A DNA stretch of 64,000 bases from an uncultured Blautia sp. Lineage in GTDB: Bacteria > Bacillota > Clostridia > Lachnospirales > Lachnospiraceae. Location of the stretch: the NCBI GenBank assembly GCA_900553515.1, contig USDN01000007.1:4038-68037 (forward strand). The letters run 5' to 3'. Position 1 is the first letter of the stretch; each line of letters starts with the position of its first letter. Shown in pieces: positions 25,251 to 34,844 of this stretch. The translations under genes were made by a program, and so were the position numbers. A model generated the notes under the pieces. The model worked only from the letters and a program-made list of their open reading frames with translations. It had not been told where the DNA came from and searched no databases.

Positions 25251-27440
25251 TTATTCGGCTCCTCTTTTAAAATGTCCCTTTGTAAACTCTCTTGCAGAGG
25301 CATCCTGTCCCCGGAGATACACTCCTGCAAATTCTTTCAGGATCTGTTCTGTCTCTTTTCCGGATTCCAGGGTAAAAGCAAGGCGCAGAGATGCTGCTCC
25401 CAGTTTTTTTACTTTGCTGCTTTCTCTTAAAAGTCCATAAGGGATGCTGTTATAGATTATATTATAACAGTACTCTCTTCCTTTTGTAGTTCCGGTTTTC
25501 CACGGATGGCAGACACAGGAACTGATAAACTCCTTATCATAACGGTCTCTGAGTACCATCGTCTTCTCCTGACCGTCACATCGTCCTGAATTTTTCCGGA
25601 CGCACTGAGCAGAGATCATAAGAGGAAGATATCCGTAAATGATACATTCACTGTCCCGGCTGTCTCTGTGAAAAAGCTCTTTCTCATTCAGTTCCATTGG
25701 CATCGTATTCCGAAGGATCTTTTCTTCTCTCCAGAATGCACAGGCTTCATCATTCCATGTATATAAAGATGCATCTGCCACACAGTATTTCTGAAATCCG
25801 GCTTTACGGAGCATTCCATACCCCTCCAGATCATGTACAAGAAACCCTTTCATACCCACAGCTATCCACTGAGATGCCGCTTCCAGGTACTCTTCCGGCA
25901 TGACTCCTCTTGTAATCCTTGGAAGAGAAAGGTAAAGTTCCTTTTCTTTATAACGATCCTGATCCATAAAATCCTTCATAATGTCAAAAGGAAGATACAG
26001 ACCTGTAAGATCCGGAGAGCGCCATGCTGCTTCTGCCTGTTCTTTTGTTTCACAGGAAGCATACAGCAGTGGTTCTTCCAAAGCAGCTTTTTGTTTTAAA
26101 GATCTGCGTTCTTTCAATGTCTGATCACATGCATATACCGGATCTGTTTCTGCTTTTCTTCTGTATTTTTTCAAAATTTCTTCTTCTAACTGAAAAAGAG
26201 CTTCTCGTCTTAGTTCATTTAATATCTTCACCGGAACAAAAATCTGGCCGCTCATCTGAATATCCAGTTCCTCCCAGGCAAACTCTGTATTCCCAAGCTT
26301 TTCCATCTGCTGCCGGATCCTCGCTTCTTCCATAGGATGTTCCTTTGCATACTGCACTTCTCCCATGGAGACAATGGCTTCTGCCGACCCACTGGAAACC
26401 TGAAGGATGGCCGGGCTTTCCGGATAAAGAATCAGATCTCCTCTGATCTTTTTCTTCGTCGGGAAGGTCTTTACAGAGGTGACCGACGTTTTTTTATGAT
26501 TATGAAAGGCTATCATATCCGGTCCATTGTGCTGTTTATAATATCCCTGGCAGGATCCCCCTCTGTTAAAGGTATCCAGAAGGAATTTCCTGTCTTTTTC
26601 ATCTACCTTATAGGATGCTCTGTTTTCTTTCAATATATCCAGATACTTCCGATAGATCCCTGTTACTGCAGCCGTATATTCCGGCTGTTTCATTCTTCCC
26701 TCGATTTTCAAAGACATTACGCCTGCTTCAATGATTTCCGGCAGGATATCAAGGGTACAGATATCCTTAAGGCTTAATGGACAGTTTTCCTTCTCTTTAG
26801 AAAAATGTTTTCCCGGCTCTGCAGTCTGATAAGGAAGACGGCACGGCTGGGCACAGCGTCCTCTGTTTCCGCTTCTGCCTCCCAGGATGCTGCTCATCAG
26901 GCACTGGCCGGAAATGCTGTAGCAAAGCGCACCATGGATAAAAGTTTCTATCTCAACAGGACTTGCCTTATGCATATCGGAAAGTTCCTTAATACTCAGT
27001 TCTCTGGCAGGAACTACCCGGGTAACTCCCAGACTTTCCAGAAATTTCATTCCTTCAGGTCCTGTTACTGTCATCTGCGTGCTTGCATGAACCGGAAGAT
27101 CCGGAAATGTGTTCCGAATAAATCGAAGAACCCCCATGTCCTGTACGATTACCGCATCCAGCCCTTCTTCATAAACTTCCTTTAAGGAATCATAAAGCCG
27201 TTCTTTCAATTCCCGGTTCTTTAGAAGTGTATTGACTGTAAGATATAGCTTTCTTCCATGAATATGGGCTGTCCGGATCGCACGGACAAGCTCCTCCTGT
27301 GTAAAATTTTTAGCATATGCTCTGGCTCCGAAATCCGGACCACCAAGATAAACAGCATCTGCCCCGGCTCCAATAGCCGCCTGAAATGCCTCATAAGAGC
27401 CTGCCGGCGCCAGCAGCTCTACTTTACTGAAATCTGTCAT
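25251..27440 (-). CDS. U32 family peptidase with DUF3656-type C-terminus
   Basis: A 729-residue protein of the U32 family. Characterised bacterial members (RlhA, TrhP) take part in RNA hydroxylation rather than proteolysis. The start is VELLAPAGSYEAFQAAIGAGADAVYLG; the central cysteine block includes GALCYSISGQCLMSS and NRGRCAQPCR, with further Cys downstream. The long C-terminal part fits the DUF3656 extension seen in RlhA-type proteins. The ATG at 27438-27440 is chosen because GAGAGGG precedes it. zapA lies 96 bases upstream and the ftsW-type gene 6 bases downstream. Confidence 0.9.
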   Translation of the reverse strand: MTDFSKVELLAPAGSYEAFQAAIGAGADAVYLGGPDFGARAYAKNFTQEELVRAIRTAHIHGRKLYLTVNTLLKNRELKERLYDSLKEVYEEGLDAVIVQDMGVLRFIRNTFPDLPVHASTQMTVTGPEGMKFLESLGVTRVVPARELSIKELSDMHKASPVEIETFIHGALCYSISGQCLMSSILGGRSGNRGRCAQPCRLPYQTAEPGKHFSKEKENCPLSLKDICTLDILPEIIEAGVMSLKIEGRMKQPEYTAAVTGIYRKYLDILKENRASYKVDEKDRKFLLDTFNRGGSCQGYYKQHNGPDMIAFHNHKKTSVTSVKTFPTKKKIRGDLILYPESPAILQVSSGSAEAIVSMGEVQYAKEHPMEEARIRQQMEKLGNTEFAWEELDIQMSGQIFVPVKILNELRREALFQLEEEILKKYRRKAETDPVYACDQTLKERRSLKQKAALEEPLLYASCETKEQAEAAWRSPDLTGLYLPFDIMKDFMDQDRYKEKELYLSLPRITRGVMPEEYLEAASQWIAVGMKGFLVHDLEGYGMLRKAGFQKYCVADASLYTWNDEACAFWREEKILRNTMPMELNEKELFHRDSRDSECIIYGYLPLMISAQCVRKNSGRCDGQEKTMVLRDRYDKEFISSCVCHPWKTGTTKGREYCYNIIYNSIPYGLLRESSKVKKLGAASLRLAFTLESGKETEQILKEFAGVYLRGQDASAREFTKGHFKRGAE

Positions 27441-27536
27441 AATCCCTCTCTTATCTTTGATAACGGAGGACTGCATCCTCCCATATGTTTCATGAAACAG
27501 ACAAAGGGGACTACCGAAGCAATCCCCTTCCAACCT

Positions 27537-27944
27537 TTACTTTAGTAATGAGTCAACCTCACCTTCCAGCTCCTTAACCTTGCCTTCAAGGAGCGCCTTC
27601 TGCTGCTCAGCTTCCTGCTGTTTCTTCTCCGCTTCCTCAATCTTCAGACGAAGAGAGATCAGTTCATGCTTCAGCTCATACATTTCCTGGTCTTTCTGCT
27701 GAAGATCCTGTTCAAAGATCTCAGCCTGTTTTTTTGCCTTAAAATAGTCGTCTGTCACATTCAGACTAAGCAATGTATGCTTGGTCTCCATAGGCTGCCT
27801 GGAATAGCCCGGCATTTCGCTCAGCTCCGCAATTTTATTATTTATATAAGATGCTACCTTCTGAAAATACTCTTCAGATTCATAGCCTCCCAAAGTGATG
27901 ATCTTTCCTCCGATCACAACCTGTGCCGTATTCTTGACTGCCAT
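27537..27944 (-). CDS. zapA: Cell division protein ZapA
   Basis: ZapA binds and cross-links FtsZ filaments. The 135-residue protein has the N-terminal ZapA domain (VVIGGKIITLGGYESEEYFQKVASYINNKI) and a long C-terminal coiled coil from about 70 to 132, rich in Glu, Gln, Lys and Leu. It is longer than E. coli ZapA but usual for Firmicutes. AGGAGG precedes the ATG. It heads the run leading to the U32 peptidase and the ftsW-PBP pair, which places division functions together. Confidence 0.9.
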   Translation of the reverse strand: MAVKNTAQVVIGGKIITLGGYESEEYFQKVASYINNKIAELSEMPGYSRQPMETKHTLLSLNVTDDYFKAKKQAEIFEQDLQQKDQEMYELKHELISLRLKIEEAEKKQQEAEQQKALLEGKVKELEGEVDSLLK

Positions 27945-27994
27945 ATAAAGCCTCCTGTGTATATTAATTTCCTGAATTGTCCATATCTCACTTT

Positions 27995-28023
27995 ATTATA
28001 CTCGAATTATGTCAAAATGTATA
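27995..28023 (-). promoter_or_regulatory. Probable promoter of zapA run
   Basis: A TATAAT box at 27995-28000 (minus strand) has TATACA at 28018-28023 at the correct 17-base distance. A perfect TTGACA at 28010-28015 is only 9 bases away and so cannot pair with it. Confidence 0.4.
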
Positions 28024-28030
28024 GAATTTT

Positions 28031-29029
28031 TTACGAAATCTTTTCATATCCAAGATGACTGTATGCCAGTGCAGATGCCATCCTGCCTCTTGGAGTACGG
28101 TTCAGGAATCCATTTTGGAGAAGATAAGGCTCGTAAACATCTTCAAGAGTGCCTGAGTCCTCCCCTATGGCAGCAGCAAGAGTTTCCAATCCTACCGGAC
28201 CGCCTTTAAAATTTACAATCAAGGTTTTCAGGATCCGTCTGTCTATCTTATCCAGACCATACTGATCCACCTCCAGAAGATCCAGTGCAAAAACCGCCAC
28301 CTCGTAGGTGATCCTGCCATCATATTTTACCTGGGCAAAGTCCCGGACACGTTTCAGAAGACGATTGGCTAATCGGGGCGTTCCTCTGGATCTCTTTGCA
28401 ATCTCTGCTGCCCCTCTGCAGTCAATCTCCACATCAAGCACCTGGGCAGAACGCAGAATGATCGTTTCCAGTTCTTTCTGATTATAGAACTCTAAATGAT
28501 GCATTACGCCAAAACGGTCTCTGAGAGGAGCCGAAAGAAGACCGGCTCTTGTGGTGGCCCCAACCAGAGTAAACTTTGGAAGATCCAGACGTATAGAGCG
28601 GGCAGAAGCCCCTTTGCCGATCATGATATCAATAGCAAAATCCTCCATTGCCGGATAAAGCACCTCTTCTACCTGACGGTTCAGACGGTGGATCTCATCT
28701 ACAAAAAGAATATCTCCTTCCTGCAGATTATTAAGGATTGCTGCCATTTCTCCCGGTTTTTCAATAGCCGGACCGGAGGTCACTTTCATATGTACGCCCA
28801 TTTCATTGGCAATGATCCCGGAAAGGGTGGTTTTTCCAAGTCCCGGAGGTCCATAAAAAAGCACATGATCCAATGCATCATGTCTTTGTCTGGCAGCTTC
28901 TATATAAATTTTTAATGTCTTTTTTGTTTTTTCCTGGCCGATATATTCCTCCAGAGTCTGAGGACGGAGATTCCCTTCAAGAGGAAAATCTTCTTCTGTT
29001 ACATCAGCAGTGATCATTCTTTTTTCCAT
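28031..29029 (-). CDS. ruvB: Holliday junction DNA helicase RuvB
   Basis: Hexameric AAA+ motor that drives branch migration with RuvA. The 332-residue protein has [12 protein letters not shown], Walker [10 protein letters not shown] at about 60-68, Walker B DEIHRLN, sensor [18 protein letters not shown], and the C-terminal winged-helix domain ending [13 protein letters not shown]. Standard length. It follows ruvA by 8 bases. Confidence 0.98.
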   Translation of the reverse strand: MEKRMITADVTEEDFPLEGNLRPQTLEEYIGQEKTKKTLKIYIEAARQRHDALDHVLFYGPPGLGKTTLSGIIANEMGVHMKVTSGPAIEKPGEMAAILNNLQEGDILFVDEIHRLNRQVEEVLYPAMEDFAIDIMIGKGASARSIRLDLPKFTLVGATTRAGLLSAPLRDRFGVMHHLEFYNQKELETIILRSAQVLDVEIDCRGAAEIAKRSRGTPRLANRLLKRVRDFAQVKYDGRITYEVAVFALDLLEVDQYGLDKIDRRILKTLIVNFKGGPVGLETLAAAIGEDSGTLEDVYEPYLLQNGFLNRTPRGRMASALAYSHLGYEKIS

Positions 29030-29037
29030 ATTTACCC

Positions 29038-29649
29038 CTATAGATTTTTCAGCGCTGCCTTCAGGATAGCTTCTACATCATCCGGAGCCGCATCTGTTAC
29101 TTTTCGTACTGCCCGAAGGGCATCCGTACTGGAGTATCCCAGTGCAACAAGGGCTTCTACTGCCTCTTTACTTCCATCCAGAATATTTTCTCCTGCAGAT
29201 ACAGCTTCTTCCTGCTGATGGAGCAGTTTCTTCTCAAAAGCCTCCTCCAGTTTCAGCTTGTCTTTCAGTTCTAAGATCAGTTTCTGGGCAGTTTTTTTGC
29301 CGATTCCCGGTGCACGGGAAATGGTTTTTACATCATCTGAGAGAACGGCAAAACTCAGCTCGTCTGCAGTAAGACCTGCAAGTACTCCAAGAGCTGCTTT
29401 TGGCCCGATCCCGTTGACTCCCAGAAGAAGACGGAACATATGAAGATCGTCTTTAGAAAGGAAGCCAAAAAGCTGCATAACATCCTCTCGTACATGAAAG
29501 TATGTATGTATTTTAATTTCTCCTTCAGAACGAACTGCCTTTTCAATAGCTGTTCCTGTCATAAAAATCTCATAGCCGATCCCGGCAGTCTCCACGGTCA
29601 CGGAATTTTCCGTAGAGTCCACCACCCGGCCTCTTATAAATGAAATCAT
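29038..29649 (-). CDS. ruvA: Holliday junction DNA helicase subunit RuvA
   Basis: RuvA binds four-way junctions and loads RuvB. The 203-residue protein has the N-terminal OB domain ([13 protein letters not shown]), two helix-hairpin-helix motifs ([16 protein letters not shown] and [15 protein letters not shown]), and the C-terminal domain III that contacts RuvB. AGGAG precedes the ATG. It has its own promoter at 29694-29722. Confidence 0.97.
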   Translation of the reverse strand: MISFIRGRVVDSTENSVTVETAGIGYEIFMTGTAIEKAVRSEGEIKIHTYFHVREDVMQLFGFLSKDDLHMFRLLLGVNGIGPKAALGVLAGLTADELSFAVLSDDVKTISRAPGIGKKTAQKLILELKDKLKLEEAFEKKLLHQQEEAVSAGENILDGSKEAVEALVALGYSSTDALRAVRKVTDAAPDDVEAILKAALKNL

Positions 29650-29693
29650 AAGATCTTACTCCTGTGATAGATAATCGTCAATTACATCGACTT

Positions 29694-29722
29694 ATGATAT
29701 CACAGATATAAAAAAAAAGCAA
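29694..29722 (-). promoter_or_regulatory. Promoter of ruvA-ruvB
   Basis: TTGCTT (29717-29722) and TATCAT (29694-29699) on the minus strand are 17 bases apart, just downstream of the rnf terminator. I see no LexA-type operator here, so SOS control is not indicated. Confidence 0.6.
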
Positions 29723-29729
29723 ACGTCCA

Positions 29730-29808
29730 TTCGAAAAAATATCCCGGAACAGAATCTTCGTTATCGTACACTCTATTTACCGTAACGAGTCTTCTGTAAC
29801 CGGGATAT
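29730..29808 (-). terminator. Long terminator of the rnf operon
   Basis: A long imperfect hairpin: ATATCCCGG (29739-29747) pairs with CCGGGATAT (29800-29808), then ACAGAA with TTCTGT and TCGTTA with TAACGA inside. In the minus direction ATTTTTTCG follows. It begins 4 bases after the rnfB stop. Confidence 0.88.
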
Positions 29809-29811
29809 CAT

Positions 29812-30603
29812 CTACAGGATCACACCTCTCGGGCATACATCCTTACATGCTCCGCAATTGGTACATTTTTCATAATCAATATGAGCGCAGAAATCTGTAA
29901 CCGTGATCGCACTGTTAGGACAGGTCTTTTCGCATTTTTTACAGCCAATGCAGCCAACCTCACAGGCAGAAGTTACAGCTTTACCTTTATCATGCGAACT
30001 GCAGCCTACAAAAACAGTCTGCTCATAAGGCACCAGCTCGATCAGTTGGCGCGGACATTTTGCAACGCATTTTCCGCAGGCCTTACATTTCTCTCTGTCT
30101 ACCACAGCCACTCCATTGATCACATGAATTGCATCAAAAGGACAGGCCTTTACGCAGCTTCCAAATCCCATGCATCCATAAGAACAGCTTTTTGCTCCGC
30201 CTCCAGGAATGAAGTCCATCATTTCACAGTCCTCTACTCCTGTATAAATATAATCTTCTTTTGTTTTTTCACAGGTTCCTGTACATTTTACAAAAGCTAC
30301 CTGACGGGCAGTTTCCACGACCTCCTGCCCCATAATACCTGCGATCACTTTTCCTACGGCATCTCCGCCTACCGGACAGCCGTTGACAGGCGCCTCTCCT
30401 TTTGCGATAGCTGCTGCCAGACCATCACAGCCCGGGAATCCACAGCCGCCACAGTTATTTCCCGGGAGAGCCTCACGGACAGCAACTTCCTTCTCATCTG
30501 TTTCCACTGCGAATTTTTTGCCTGCAACACCGAGAAAGATTCCGATAAAGAGGCCTACTGCCGCAACCACGACTGTGGCTATGATAATTGCTCCGATATT
30601 CAT
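29812..30603 (-). CDS. rnfB: Rnf complex subunit RnfB (ferredoxin subunit)
   Basis: RnfB takes electrons from ferredoxin into the membrane Rnf complex, which reduces NAD+ and pumps Na+ or H+. The 263-residue protein has one N-terminal membrane helix (about 3-25). A [4Fe-4S]-binding region with GNNCGGCGFPGCDG follows, and then four ferredoxin-like cysteine groups, at CMGFGSCVKACP, CKACGKCVAKCP, CIGCKKCEKTCP and CTNCGACKDVCP. The number of clusters is typical for clostridial RnfB. It is last in rnfC-D-G-E-A-B. Confidence 0.97.
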   Translation of the reverse strand: MNIGAIIIATVVVAAVGLFIGIFLGVAGKKFAVETDEKEVAVREALPGNNCGGCGFPGCDGLAAAIAKGEAPVNGCPVGGDAVGKVIAGIMGQEVVETARQVAFVKCTGTCEKTKEDYIYTGVEDCEMMDFIPGGGAKSCSYGCMGFGSCVKACPFDAIHVINGVAVVDREKCKACGKCVAKCPRQLIELVPYEQTVFVGCSSHDKGKAVTSACEVGCIGCKKCEKTCPNSAITVTDFCAHIDYEKCTNCGACKDVCPRGVIL

Positions 30604-30615
30604 ACTTACGCCTCC

Positions 30616-31191
30616 TTAGATCAATCCTGAAAATCCGAAAAAAGCAATGGCCATCAATCCGGCTGTAATAAGCACAATCGGAAATCCACGAAAAGCTTCC
30701 GGAATGTCATTATACTCTATTTTTTCACGGATACCTGCCATAACAATGATTGACAGAGTAAATCCTACTGCAGTTGCAAAACCATTTACGGTTCCCTGAA
30801 GGATATTGTATTCTTTCTGTACGTTGATCAGCGCCACACCAAGAACTGCACAGTTGGTAGTGATCAGCGGAAGATATACGCCAAGAGCCTGATAAAGAGA
30901 AGGCATTGCTTTTTTAAGGAACATTTCCACAAACTGCACAAGGGCTGCAATAACCAGAATAAAAACAATGGTCTGCAGATATTCCATATGGGTGGGAACC
31001 AGAATAAACTGATAGATCACACTGGTAACAAAGGATGAAAGTGTGATGACAAAAATAACTGCTCCTCCCATACCTGCCGCAGTTTCTGTCTTTTTGGAAA
31101 CACCCAGGAAAGGACAAAGTCCCAGAAACTGGCTCAGAACAACATTATTTACAAGAGCAGATCCGACAATGATCAGCATTAATTCTTTCAT
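30616..31191 (-). CDS. rnfA: Rnf complex membrane subunit RnfA
   Basis: Integral membrane subunit of the ferredoxin:NAD+ oxidoreductase, 191 residues with six predicted helices. The markers are VNNVVLSQFLGLCPFLGVSKK at the N-terminus and a TNCAVLG segment in the middle; the cysteines of these two places form the intramembrane iron-sulfur site with RnfE in known structures. It overlaps rnfE by ATGA. Confidence 0.97.
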   Translation of the reverse strand: MKELMLIIVGSALVNNVVLSQFLGLCPFLGVSKKTETAAGMGGAVIFVITLSSFVTSVIYQFILVPTHMEYLQTIVFILVIAALVQFVEMFLKKAMPSLYQALGVYLPLITTNCAVLGVALINVQKEYNILQGTVNGFATAVGFTLSIIVMAGIREKIEYNDIPEAFRGFPIVLITAGLMAIAFFGFSGLI

Positions 31192-31904
31192 TCGTGTTTC
31201 CCTCCTTTACACATGGTATTTCCGCAGGAAGCACAGGCACCGCCGCATTTGTCCGGATTGCTGGGATCAATGCCCCTTTTTGCAGCACCCAGTTTAAACT
31301 TGTTCTGGAGCGCTGCCAGAAGAGCAAGAACAAAGAAAGCTCCCGGAGCCAGGATAAAGATCGTAACAGGCTCATATCCCATTTTTTCCGCTGCAGCATC
31401 TGCAAGAGGAAGGATCTGACGGCCAAAAAGCTGTCCGGCACCGATCAGTTCTCTCACAGCACCGATGCAGGTGATGCTCAAGGTAAAGCCAAGCCCCATG
31501 CCAATTCCATCAAACAGCGAAGGAATCGGAGAATTCTTGGAGGCATATGCCTCTGCACGTCCAAGGATGATACAGTTTACAACGATCAACGGAATATATA
31601 ATCCTAAAGATGCATAAAGAGCCGGAAGAAAACCTTCCAGAAGCATCTGGACAATAGTAACAAAAGAAGCAACAACAACAATAAATGCCGGCATACGGAC
31701 GCCGTCCGGGATAAATTTACGCAGCAGTGAGATCAAAAGATTTGATGCTGCCAGGACCGCTGTGGTAGTCAGCCCCATTCCAATACCATTCACTGCAGAT
31801 GTAGTTACGGCAAGTGTGGGACACATACCCAGCATCAGCACAAAGGTAGGATTTTCTTTGATGATACCGTTGATCAGTCGTTCTGATGGTGTATTTGCTT
31901 TCAT
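31188..31904 (-). CDS. rnfE: Rnf complex membrane subunit RnfE
   Basis: Homologue and partner of RnfA, with six membrane helices in 238 residues. NPTFVLMLGMCPTLAVTTSA and VVNCIILGRAEAYASKN carry the paired cysteine regions. The C-terminus has an extra soluble tail (about 212-238) with five cysteines, including CGGACASCGNTMCKGG; this is longer than E. coli RsxE and may bind metal. ATGA overlaps join it to rnfG upstream and rnfA downstream. Confidence 0.96.
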   Translation of the reverse strand: MKANTPSERLINGIIKENPTFVLMLGMCPTLAVTTSAVNGIGMGLTTTAVLAASNLLISLLRKFIPDGVRMPAFIVVVASFVTIVQMLLEGFLPALYASLGLYIPLIVVNCIILGRAEAYASKNSPIPSLFDGIGMGLGFTLSITCIGAVRELIGAGQLFGRQILPLADAAAEKMGYEPVTIFILAPGAFFVLALLAALQNKFKLGAAKRGIDPSNPDKCGGACASCGNTMCKGGKHE

Positions 31905-32509
31905 TGCGCTCCTCCTTCCATATACTGAAATGCACAGAGACCTGCATTCACACCGTTGGTCATGGCATTTGTAGTGATCGTCGCACCGCTCAGGGCATCG
32001 ATTTCATCTTCTGCAGATGCACCACTTTTTGTATATTTGAACTTTTCTACATTTTTATTTTTAAACTGATCCTTAAAAGCATCCGTATCTGCCTTCATCC
32101 CAAGACCGGCAGTTTCTCCAATGGAAAGAATGGAGATCCCATTTAAAGTTCCATCTTCCTGAACGCCCATAGTAAACTGGATATCTCCGCCATATCCTTC
32201 TGATGTCGTAACAGTAAATGCATAACCGATCTCATTGCCAGAAGAATCAAAAGCTGTCATAACTTCATCAATATTCTGTGCGCCATAACCATTTTCACTT
32301 AACGTCCCTGCAAGTTCTTCCGCCATGTCATCCAGTACAACTTCACCAAATTTTTCAGCCTCGGGAAAAACAGCCTTATAAGCCTCCTGCTTTGCCTTCA
32401 GTTTCTGCCGGGCAATCGGATCCGCCGTAATATCCTGGACAACTCCAAGAGCCAGCCCGGCCACAAGCGTAATTGCAGTAATGGAAATAGTATCTTTTAA
32501 AATACTCAT
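31901..32509 (-). CDS. rnfG: Rnf complex FMN-binding subunit RnfG
   Basis: Membrane-anchored flavoprotein with a covalent FMN on the outer face. The 202-residue protein has one N-terminal helix (about 8-25) and an FMN-binding domain. The flavinylation motif is SGAT at 174-177, with Thr177 the expected attachment site. GETAGLGMKA at about 131-140 is also typical. Joined to rnfD and rnfE by 4-base overlaps. Confidence 0.96.
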   Translation of the reverse strand: MSILKDTISITAITLVAGLALGVVQDITADPIARQKLKAKQEAYKAVFPEAEKFGEVVLDDMAEELAGTLSENGYGAQNIDEVMTAFDSSGNEIGYAFTVTTSEGYGGDIQFTMGVQEDGTLNGISILSIGETAGLGMKADTDAFKDQFKNKNVEKFKYTKSGASAEDEIDALSGATITTNAMTNGVNAGLCAFQYMEGGAQ

Positions 32510-33486
32510 GCTTTCTTCCCTCCTTTTCCAAAAGCAACCGGATAAGTAGCCTTTTCAATAAGCGGAACCAGAAGGTTGCAGAAAATGATCGCATAGGATA
32601 CGCCTTCTGCAGAGCCGCCAAACAGACGGAATACTGCGGTTACCACACCCAGGCAGCAGCCGTAAACAAGCTGACCTTTAAATGTAATAGGTGTTGTCAC
32701 GTAATCTGTTGCCATAAACCAGGCTCCCAGCATCAGACCGCCGCCAAAAAGATGGCTCAGAAGATAATTTCCATCAAATCCCATTCCGGTGCAGAGCATA
32801 TAGATTACCACAAATACAATGAAGCTTCCAATGTATGTAAGAGGTATCTTCAGATCGATCACTTTAAAAGCCAAAAGAATCACTGCGCCGATCAGGATTG
32901 CCAGGGCAGAGGTTTCTCCAATCGTTCCCTGGATATTCCCAAGAAAGAGATTTTTCACCGGAACAGAGCTTCCATCAATGAATCCCTGTGCTTTTAAAGC
33001 AGCAAGAGGTGTGGCTCCTGTAACCGTATCTACTGCTCCCCGGAAACCCTCTGATACGGCAAAGTCTGTCATCCTGCCAGCAAAAGAGATCATCAGGAAA
33101 CAGCGTCCAGCCAGTGCCGGGTTCATAAAGTTCTGTCCAAGTCCGCCAAAAAGCTGTTTTACAACAATAATCGCAAAAGCACTTCCAAGAACCGGCATCC
33201 ACAATGGAATCTGCGGCGGCATGTTCAATGCAAGAAGAAGTCCGGTAACAACCGCACTGAAATCAGTGATCGTATTTGGCTTGTGCATCAGTTTGTCATA
33301 AATCCATTCAAATACAACACTGGAAGCCACTGTTACTGCAACTACAAGAAATGCACGGAAACCAAAATTCCAGATTCCAAATAAAGTTGCAGGAAGAAGA
33401 GCAACCACTACCAGCTGCATGATCCTGCTTGTGGTCATCACATCCCTTACATGCGGATTTGACGACACATTATACTTTTGTTCCAT
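32506..33486 (-). CDS. rnfD: Rnf complex membrane subunit RnfD
   Basis: Polytopic membrane flavoprotein subunit, 326 residues. The block DTVTGATPLAALK holds the flavinylation Thr. GQNFMNPALAGRCFLMISF is a strong family marker, and eight to ten hydrophobic segments are visible. I use the ATG at 33484-33486, which has GGGGAGG upstream; an in-frame ATG at 33522 lies inside rnfC. It starts 13 bases after rnfC ends. Confidence 0.96.
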   Translation of the reverse strand: MEQKYNVSSNPHVRDVMTTSRIMQLVVVALLPATLFGIWNFGFRAFLVVAVTVASSVVFEWIYDKLMHKPNTITDFSAVVTGLLLALNMPPQIPLWMPVLGSAFAIIVVKQLFGGLGQNFMNPALAGRCFLMISFAGRMTDFAVSEGFRGAVDTVTGATPLAALKAQGFIDGSSVPVKNLFLGNIQGTIGETSALAILIGAVILLAFKVIDLKIPLTYIGSFIVFVVIYMLCTGMGFDGNYLLSHLFGGGLMLGAWFMATDYVTTPITFKGQLVYGCCLGVVTAVFRLFGGSAEGVSYAIIFCNLLVPLIEKATYPVAFGKGGKKA

Positions 33487-33499
33487 TCCTCTACCTCCC

Positions 33500-34822
33500 C
33501 TATTTCTTTCTGCGGCTGGCAAGAACCATTTTCCGCATAGATTTGATACTCTGGGTCAGCGGTCTCTTTGCCGGACAGATATAACTGCAGCAGCCGCATT
33601 CGCAGCATTCCATTCCGTCCATTTTTTCGAAACCTGCCATGTCTCCTCTTTCTGCCAGAGTGGCAAGACGTGCCGGGAGTACATGCCCTGGACAGACACT
33701 TACACAGCGCCCGCAGTTGATACAGGCTGTTGCCTGTTTCTGCGACTCAGACACTGCATCATGTTCAAGACAGAGGAATGCAGATGTAGTCTTCACACAG
33801 GGAACATGAAGGTCATACATGGCGAATCCCATCATAGGGCCTCCTGAGATCACTTTCGCTGTAGTATTCTTCAATCCGCCTGCAGCCTCGATCAGCTCTT
33901 CCATATTCGTTCCGGTAAGTACTGTAAAATTCCTGGGTTCTGTTATGGCATCTCCGGTAACTGTAACGATCCTGCTCATAACCGGACGCCCCAGGATAAC
34001 CGCTTTGTAGACAGCGACAACTGTATCAATATTATCAACAACACAGCCTGCATCTGCGGGAAGCATAGACGAATTAATCTCTCTTCCGGTTGCAGCATAG
34101 ATCAGCGTACGCTCACCGCCCTGAGGATATTTTGTCATCAGTTCCTTTACTTCCATACGCGGATTGTCCTTGATGAGATTTTTCATTTTCTCAATACAGT
34201 CCGGCTTATTATCTTCAATACAAATGTATCCTTTTGCATGGTCAAACAGCTTCAATATCACTTCAAGCCCTGCCACTACTTTTTCAGGTTCCTCCAGCAT
34301 CCTTCTGTAATCGCTGGTCAGATAAGGTTCACACTCTGCACCATTTACAAGAACATATTCGATCTTATCCGGTTCCTTAGGCGATAATTTTACATGGGTA
34401 GGGAAACCGGCGCCTCCCATTCCCACAACTCCGCCGTCCCGGATCCTTGAAATAATCTCTTCTCTGGAAAGTGCAGAAAGATCAGCTTCATGAAATTCGA
34501 CTTCTTCATATTGCTGATCATTTTCTATGATGACAGAATCCACCATTCCGCCAGTAGCAGTCAGCCTTTTTTCAATTCCTTTCACAGTCCCGGAAACAGA
34601 TGCATGAAGAGGTACGGAAACAAAGCCGTTTGCTTCAGCAATCTTCTGCCCTGCAAGAACACGATCTCCCTTATTTACACAGGCCGCAGAAGGCGCTCCT
34701 ATGTGCTGGGACAGAGGATATACCATCTCCCCTTTTGGAAGATATTTCTCGATCGGTCTGTTTTTTGACAGTTCCTTGCCCTCATAGGGATGGATTCCTC
34801 CCTTAAAGGTAAGTTTTCCCAT
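33500..34822 (-). CDS. rnfC: Rnf complex NADH-side subunit RnfC
   Basis: Peripheral subunit that binds NAD+ and FMN and carries two [4Fe-4S] clusters. The 440-residue protein shows the SLBB and complex I 51-kDa-like core: GGAGFPTHVKL, VNGAECEPYLTSDYR, the glycine-rich GGERTLIYAATGRE, then CINCGRCVSVCPGHVLP and CECGCCSYICPAKRPL. It is the first rnf gene and starts only 22 bases after the PF06541-type gene, without room for a separate promoter. Confidence 0.97.
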   Translation of the reverse strand: MGKLTFKGGIHPYEGKELSKNRPIEKYLPKGEMVYPLSQHIGAPSAACVNKGDRVLAGQKIAEANGFVSVPLHASVSGTVKGIEKRLTATGGMVDSVIIENDQQYEEVEFHEADLSALSREEIISRIRDGGVVGMGGAGFPTHVKLSPKEPDKIEYVLVNGAECEPYLTSDYRRMLEEPEKVVAGLEVILKLFDHAKGYICIEDNKPDCIEKMKNLIKDNPRMEVKELMTKYPQGGERTLIYAATGREINSSMLPADAGCVVDNIDTVVAVYKAVILGRPVMSRIVTVTGDAITEPRNFTVLTGTNMEELIEAAGGLKNTTAKVISGGPMMGFAMYDLHVPCVKTTSAFLCLEHDAVSESQKQATACINCGRCVSVCPGHVLPARLATLAERGDMAGFEKMDGMECCECGCCSYICPAKRPLTQSIKSMRKMVLASRRKK

Positions 34823-34844
34823 ATATACTTCCTCCTTTTATATA

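Noticed and set aside
28010..28015. A perfect TTGACA near zapA taken as a -35 box
   Set aside because: It is only 9 bases from the TATAAT at 27995-28000, too near to act with it; no other -10 box fits.
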